Assembly (NCBI RefSeq): GCF_030518235.1
Contig: NZ_JAULSA010000001.1
Span: forward strand, 62,001 to 126,000
Reading direction: 5' to 3'
DNA: 64,000 nucleotides
DNA from: Saccharibacillus sp. CPCC 101409
GTDB taxonomy: Bacteria > Bacillota > Bacilli > Paenibacillales > Paenibacillaceae
The notes under the pieces were generated by a model, which saw only the letters and a program-made list of their open reading frames with translations, ran no database searches and had not been told where the DNA came from. The position numbers were made by a program, and so were the translations under genes. Positions 59,686 through 64,000 of the stretch are shown here, piece after piece; within the stretch, counting starts at the first letter, position 1, and each line of letters opens with the position of its first letter.

Positions 59686-60873
59686 TCATACAATTGCCGA
59701 TCTTCTAAAAGCGTGTGGGGTAATGTGAAATTGTTCCTTGAATGCTCTTTGAAAATGGCTTTGGCTGGAAAAGCTAAGATACGAGCTGATTTCGCTAATA
59801 CTTTTGTCGGTGAAGGCGAGCAGGTCTTTGCCTTCTTCCAACTTGCGCTCTTTTATGAAATCGCTTAGATTCTGTCCGAGTTCTTTTGAGAACCTTCGGG
59901 AAAGATAGGAGCGATTGTAGCCTACATGATCGGCCACGTCTGCAACGGTTATTTTTTTATTTGTGTTCTGTTCAATAAATTGGACGGCTTCGTATAACGT
60001 ATTGTCCAATTTAGCGAATGAACCGGCGTTTTTGACGCGATGTGTGTAATCGCGCAGTACCTGGCTAAATAAATAAGAAATAGAAGAGCTATCGGTCATA
60101 CGTTCGACATGTTCCAGATATACATTGTATAACTGGTATGAAATGCTTGGAGTAAGCCCTCCCCTGATAGCAGCCCGCGAAATTAAAGCGATTTTAGCTA
60201 TGAATTTATTTCGAACCTGCCGAAGAGTATCACTTTCGTTCATACATATTCCCGATTTCTTTACTCTATCCGTTAACAGTCCCAAGCCGTCTAAATTTCC
60301 GGTTTCCACATAATGAAACATTTCCGTTTCCATACTATAATTATTGTCCAAAATTTCTTCTTCTTTGTAATCGTATAAGTCCGTCGAATATTGTTGATGA
60401 ATGGACTGTTTGATTTTTCCTTTTGTACAAGCGGTAATGTCCCGAATGGTACATTGCAAATTATTCAAAGTAAGATTGATGAAAATAAGGGAATTCAAAA
60501 AAACATCCAAATTTTTCGAAGGTATGTTATGGAAAAACGCAGAAAATTCTTCTGTTTCAGATAGAGTTGCTGAAAATTCCTTGCCTATATGGAGTATCGT
60601 TTCTTCGGAATAGGAAATGTCGTTTATAGGGCCGATCACTAGCGAATAGCCGTATTTCTCAATCTTGACACATCCGTAATAAGCATGAAAGGAAGTCATG
60701 ACATAAGAGACGATATTCGGTGTGTTCCACATTTGCGACAAGTAAGAAAGGGGCGGCAAAGTATCCTTATTTTGTTCAGGGTAACAAATCCTCAAGTCGT
60801 CGTGCTCGTATAAGTACACAGGAATATAAAACGTTTGATATAAATATTCGCAGTATTTCGTGAAGTCGTGCAT
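59686..60873 (-). CDS. AraC family transcriptional regulator
   Basis: A 395-residue regulator starting at 60873 with CGGAGGGA before the ATG. The C-terminal 100 residues carry two helix-turn-helix motifs: KITVADVADHVGYNRSYLSR and KSISEISSYLSFSSQSHFQR, then F-x-HITPHAFRR. The N-terminal 290 residues are a YSIRK/YesN-like helical sensor with no recognised fold. The gene is AT-rich, unlike its neighbours, and next to a transposase fragment, so it was probably acquired. It is divergent from the SDR gene at 61064, its likely target. GC-poor codon use is visible throughout. Confidence 0.9.
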   Translation of the reverse strand: MHDFTKYCEYLYQTFYIPVYLYEHDDLRICYPEQNKDTLPPLSYLSQMWNTPNIVSYVMTSFHAYYGCVKIEKYGYSLVIGPINDISYSEETILHIGKEFSATLSETEEFSAFFHNIPSKNLDVFLNSLIFINLTLNNLQCTIRDITACTKGKIKQSIHQQYSTDLYDYKEEEILDNNYSMETEMFHYVETGNLDGLGLLTDRVKKSGICMNESDTLRQVRNKFIAKIALISRAAIRGGLTPSISYQLYNVYLEHVERMTDSSSISYLFSQVLRDYTHRVKNAGSFAKLDNTLYEAVQFIEQNTNKKITVADVADHVGYNRSYLSRRFSKELGQNLSDFIKERKLEEGKDLLAFTDKSISEISSYLSFSSQSHFQRAFKEQFHITPHAFRRSAIV

Positions 60874-60983
60874 TGCTGTCCCTCCGGAATCCCAATATTG
60901 AACCGTCCAAAGAAGTCTGCTCTACGATGTCGCTATTGTATAAAAAAACAAACATACATGCAATATTTTTAAGGGTGTCGAGT

Positions 60984-61001
60984 TTACAATAAGCATTGTA
61001 A
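60984..61001. promoter_or_regulatory. dyad between AraC and SDR genes
   Basis: TTACAAT (60984-60990), AAGC, ATTGTAA (60995-61001): a perfect inverted repeat of 7-base arms. Lies about 63 bases before the TTG at 61064 and 111 bases from the araC start, suitable for an operator. AraC proteins more often bind direct repeats, so it may instead be a hairpin. Confidence 0.5.
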
Positions 61002-61063
61002 TCGGAAAAGGCAGTCCTTGTTTGTATGAGGACCCAATTTATTTGAATGAGGAGATGAAACAA

Positions 61064-62029
61064 TTGGCAGCTGCTTTTGGCGCTAAATCGACGACGGAAG
61101 ATGTTCTGGCCGGTATTGATCTTAAAAATAAGCGTTATCTTATCACGGGTGTTTCTTCCGGAATGGGCATTGAGATCGCCCGGTCGCTGGTGGCTCACGG
61201 TGCAGAAGTGGTTGGTACTGCGCGTAATCTCGCAAAGGCCGAAGAGGCAACGGGTCAAGTGCGTACGGCTGCCGAGACAAGCAGTGGAAGCTTTGATGTT
61301 ATCGCTCTTGATCTGGCGGATTTGGAAAGTGTGCGTACATCAGCTGATAAGCTGGTTGCAGACGGCGGCGCCTTTGATGCAATTATCGCGAATGCCGGTA
61401 TAATGGCGACCCCATTCGAAAGAACCAGGGATGGATTTGAAAACCAGTTCGCGACCAATTATCTGGGGCATTTCCTTTTCGTGAACCGTATCGCTTCTCT
61501 GATTCGGGAAGGCGGCCGACTCGTTACGGTTTCTTCAAACGGCCACCGCTGGGCCGATATCGATCTGGAAGACCCGAACTTTGAGAAAAGAGCTTATGAT
61601 CCATGGGACAGCTACGGCGCAGCAAAAACGGCCGTTGTACTGTTCGCGGTTGAGTTTGACCGGCGGTACCGTGATCGCGGTATAAGAGCGACTTCTCTGA
61701 TGCCGGGGGTAGCGAATACGGGGCTTGGCCAACACTTGACACAAGAGGATCTTGCGGCACTCATAGAAAGAACCGAACGTGAAAATGCAGCAGCGGATCT
61801 GCCGCCATCCGAGTTCAAAACAATCCCTCAGGTTGCAGCGACATCTGTTTGGGCCGCGGTCGCAGCCGACGGAGACGAGATTGGCGGACACTACTGCCAA
61901 GACTGCCAGGTTGTGCCGATTGACGATACACCGGGGCTCCGCAGTGCGGTAATGTCCTACGCAGTGGACCCTGAGCGTGCTAAATTGTTGTGGACAAAGA
62001 GTGAAGAATTGGTCGGCGAACACTTTTAA
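61064..62029 (+). CDS. SDR family oxidoreductase, protochlorophyllide/retinol dehydrogenase-like
   Basis: An SDR of about 321 residues. GAGGAG ends immediately before an ATG at 61055 and is 9 bases before TTG 61064, so I choose TTG; ATG 61055 or TTG 61022 would add residues without a properly spaced ribosome site. Cofactor loop TGVSSGMGIEIA, NAGIMATPF, and the active-site Y-x3-K is YGAAKTA. Longer than classical SDRs (about 250), with a Trp-rich insertion near the C-terminus. Substrate unknown. Divergent AraC gene probably controls it. Confidence 0.85.
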   Translation: MAAAFGAKSTTEDVLAGIDLKNKRYLITGVSSGMGIEIARSLVAHGAEVVGTARNLAKAEEATGQVRTAAETSSGSFDVIALDLADLESVRTSADKLVADGGAFDAIIANAGIMATPFERTRDGFENQFATNYLGHFLFVNRIASLIREGGRLVTVSSNGHRWADIDLEDPNFEKRAYDPWDSYGAAKTAVVLFAVEFDRRYRDRGIRATSLMPGVANTGLGQHLTQEDLAALIERTERENAAADLPPSEFKTIPQVAATSVWAAVAADGDEIGGHYCQDCQVVPIDDTPGLRSAVMSYAVDPERAKLLWTKSEELVGEHF

Positions 62030-62041
62030 ATCGTTGAATGT

Positions 62042-62092
62042 AAAACGGTCTTGTCCCGGGAATAAACCGGATCAAGACCGTTTTCTTTTTTT
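62042..62092 (+). terminator. terminator of SDR gene
   Basis: AAAACGGTCTTG pairs with CAAGACCGTTTT, loop of 19 bases with a smaller inner stem, then T-rich CTTTTTTTG. Confidence 0.9.
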
Positions 62093-62316
62093 GTTTATTT
62101 GGATAAAAAATACTCACCGGATATTCCGCAACCTTTAAGACGGCAAGTAGTCCGTTTGATTGCTTGCCGATCTGAATAATCGCCATGAAATTCGTGACTA
62201 TCCATAGGGCCGGTTTTTCTGCTTGCTGTCGTCGGCTCCGCTTTTTTTATCGCTGCGCGAACGTACGCGGGCGGGAACGGGCCGAGAACGCTCGCGGGAG
62301 GCTCTCCGCCGCGGGA

Positions 62317-63690
62317 TTAACGCGCATCCGGCGAGGGCTGCCGGCGGAACGCCGCGCCGGGGTGGTCGTCTGGCAGCTTCCGGCGGCCCGGTCCGAACAG
62401 CCGCTCGCGCAGCGTGTCTGCTTCGTATTCGCGCCGGAACAAACCGCGCTGCTGAAGCACCGGTACGACCAGCTCGACGAAGTCGCGCAGCGTATCCGGC
62501 AGCAGATAGCGCTCCAGATTGAAGCCGTCGATATCCGCGGCTTCGGCCCATTCCTGCATGCCGTCGGCGATATCTTCCGGCGTTCCGCACAGCCGGATGC
62601 CGCGGAATTCTTTGTCCGCGAAGTTGTCGGCCACCTGCCCGGCGGTCTGCACGCCGCCGGAGTGGCGGGTATAGCGCTCGGTATGCGAGCGACCGCGCTC
62701 CGTGCGGATTCCGGCGAACGGAGCGTCCGGGTCCAGCGAAGCCAGGTCGATGCCGGTCGCGTTCTCGTAGGTGAGCAGCGCGGCTTCGCGGCTGCGGTAA
62801 GCCCGGTAATCGGCTTTTTTGCGCGCGGCTTCCTCGCGCGTGCGGCCGACGACGGCCGACAGGCCGGAGAAGATCTTGATGCCGCGCGGATCGCGCCCGT
62901 GCGCTTCGGCGCGCCGGCGGATATCGGCCGCCTGTTCGCGCAGCGCTTCGATCGTCGGCGCTTTGAGGAATACGCCTTCCGCGTGCTTCGCCGCGAAATC
63001 GCGCCCGCGCTCGGAGCTGCCGGCCTGGAACAGGACCGGCGTGCGCTGCGGCGAAGGCTCGCAGGCATGCGAAGCCTCGAGCTTGAAGTACCGTCCTTCG
63101 TGCCGGACGACGTGCACTTTCGAAGCGTCGGCGAAGATTCGCCGCTCTTTGTCGCGCAGCACCGCGCCGTCTTCCCAGCTTCCTTCCAGCAGCTTATAGC
63201 TGGCTTCTAGGAATTCGTCCGCCTGCTCGTAGCGCTCCGCGTGGCCTGGCGCTTCGCTTCGGCCGAACGCTTTGGCCGCGCTGCTTCCGCCGGACGCGAC
63301 CACGTTCCAGCCGATTCGTCCGCCGCTCAGATGATCGAGCGTGGAGAAGCGCCGCGCGTTGGCGAACGGCTGCTCGAACGTCGGCGAAGCCGTCGTCACG
63401 AAGCCCAGCCGGGTAGTCGCGGCGGCCAGCGCCGACAGGATCAGCATGGGATCGGCGACCGGCGCGTACACTGCTTCGCGCAGCGCCAGTTCGGGCTTGT
63501 TCTCGGGGTAGCCGTAAGAGTCCGCGAAGAAAATAAAATCGAATTTGCCGCGCTCGAGCAGTTGGGCGATCTCGATCCACAGCGGCAGCGTGTTGTAGCG
63601 ATGGGACTCATTGCGCGGATGCGCCCAGAGCCCCTGGGTCATCTGGTTGGGCGTGAGAATATCGAATACGCCGAGATGCAGTCTGGTCAT
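62317..63690 (-). CDS. LLM class flavin-dependent monooxygenase (NtaA/SnaA/DszA type)
   Basis: A 457-residue enzyme starting at 63690, with GAAAGGAGC upstream. It opens TRLHLGVFDI and has the family's FDFIFFADSYG, LGFVTTASPTFEQPF, DHLSGGRIGWNVV and VLFQAGSSERGRDFAAKHAE. This branch uses FMNH2 from a separate reductase to oxidise amines, sulphur or EDTA-like compounds; no reductase gene is adjacent. The C-terminal 30 residues are Arg/Pro/Asp-rich and outside the core. It is probably controlled by the LysR gene to the right, which is on the same strand. Confidence 0.9.
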   Translation of the reverse strand: MTRLHLGVFDILTPNQMTQGLWAHPRNESHRYNTLPLWIEIAQLLERGKFDFIFFADSYGYPENKPELALREAVYAPVADPMLILSALAAATTRLGFVTTASPTFEQPFANARRFSTLDHLSGGRIGWNVVASGGSSAAKAFGRSEAPGHAERYEQADEFLEASYKLLEGSWEDGAVLRDKERRIFADASKVHVVRHEGRYFKLEASHACEPSPQRTPVLFQAGSSERGRDFAAKHAEGVFLKAPTIEALREQAADIRRRAEAHGRDPRGIKIFSGLSAVVGRTREEAARKKADYRAYRSREAALLTYENATGIDLASLDPDAPFAGIRTERGRSHTERYTRHSGGVQTAGQVADNFADKEFRGIRLCGTPEDIADGMQEWAEAADIDGFNLERYLLPDTLRDFVELVVPVLQQRGLFRREYEADTLRERLFGPGRRKLPDDHPGAAFRRQPSPDAR

Positions 63691-63799
63691 CGGATAAAGC
63701 TCCTTTCCGTATCGTTCCTGTGAAATACGATCTACAATAACGGAATATTCGCGCCATATCCAATTGAAAAAGCGAAACTTGCAGTTTAATAAAACGAAA

Positions 63800-64000
63800 T
63801 CAGTACGGCAGCGCGATCTCCGCCACGCTGTGCGTGATTTCTTCGATCAGGTCTTCGGTGATCTTCGCCGGAGCCGGCCCCCCGCGGCGGGTCAGCAGCC
63901 CGAGCACCGGGCCTTCCGACAACCCGTCGATCGGCTTGACGATCGTGCCGGGCAGCGGCGGGGACACGGCGACGACCGGGGCGAGCGCGATGCCGATGCC
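63800..64000 (-). CDS. LysR family regulator, C-terminal fragment cut by window end
   Basis: Reading from the right edge gives 66 residues then a stop at 63802-63800: GIGIALAPVVAV, then LPGTIVKPIDGLSEGPVLGLLTRR, and a final helix EDLIEEITHSVAEIALPY. This fits the last part of a LysR substrate-binding domain, where a G-x-G-I-A-L(L/A)P element is common. The rest of the gene, including the DNA-binding domain, is outside the window. It lies 110 bases upstream of the LLM monooxygenase on the same strand. Confidence 0.8.
   Translation of the reverse strand, partial: GIGIALAPVVAVSPPLPGTIVKPIDGLSEGPVLGLLTRRGGPAPAKITEDLIEEITHSVAEIALPY

Noticed and set aside
62185-63210. Long open frame on the plus strand opposite the LLM monooxygenase
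   Set aside because: It is a shadow of the minus-strand gene in high-GC sequence; no ribosome site and no protein family features.

Overview
The window looks like a chromosome segment of a GC-rich member of the Paenibacillaceae (Paenibacillus or Saccharibacillus type). This is inferred from purine-rich Shine-Dalgarno sites, an SLH-domain surface protein, copper-amine-oxidase-like stalk domains, a malic enzyme with an N-terminal ACT domain, PadR/MarR/HxlR/LytTR regulators and many short palindromic intergenic repeats. No rRNA, tRNA or CRISPR array was seen.

Layout. 0.1-5.8 kb: a lipoprotein, then an overlapping RNA-repair operon (RlaP-type nucleotidyltransferase, Hen1 2'-O-methyltransferase, Pnkp kinase-phosphatase-ligase). 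6.3-16.2 kb: a catabolic block with hydantoinase/oxoprolinase-type HyuA-HyuB, a complete polyamine-type ABC importer and an M20 amidohydrolase, followed by a near-perfectly symmetric 294-bp foldback repeat. 16.6-18.1 kb: PadR regulator with a CPBP membrane protease. 18.2-29 kb: two paralogous receiver-like/LytTR regulators, a 1061-residue SLH protein, a DUF4127 protein, a two-gene sigma-factor-like pair preceded by a LexA-like box, a MarR gene with an operator on each side that probably also controls an exporter-like membrane protein, and a radical SAM/SPASM protein. 29-38.8 kb: GNAT, acyl-CoA dehydrogenase, a small protein followed by a giant DUF4132-type protein, and a thiamine-diphosphate 2-oxoacid decarboxylase. 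39-47.5 kb: cell-wall amidase behind a candidate ECF-sigma promoter, MetNIQ importer whose metN has no canonical start codon, a chemoreceptor and a GH26 glycosidase.

47.5-50.2 kb is AT-rich and looks acquired: a broken AbiEii toxin beside an intact AbiEi antitoxin, a small membrane protein, then about 670 bp of non-coding repeats including a 50-bp-spaced array of dyads. 50.2-59.4 kb returns to typical composition: HxlR with a quinone reductase, a stalk-domain protein, two LURP-one/tubby-like proteins flanking a YpsA-type protein, two tandem HAD phosphatases, malic enzyme and an SDR. 59.4-62 kb is again AT-rich at its left side: a transposase remnant, an AraC regulator and a divergent SDR. The right edge holds an LLM-type flavin monooxygenase and the C-terminus of a LysR regulator cut by the window end.

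The strongest candidates for new biology are the LexA-like box in front of the split sigma-like pair, the DUF4132 pair, the paired MarR dyads, the AUC-start metN, and the palindromic repeat families. None could be tested by database search here.
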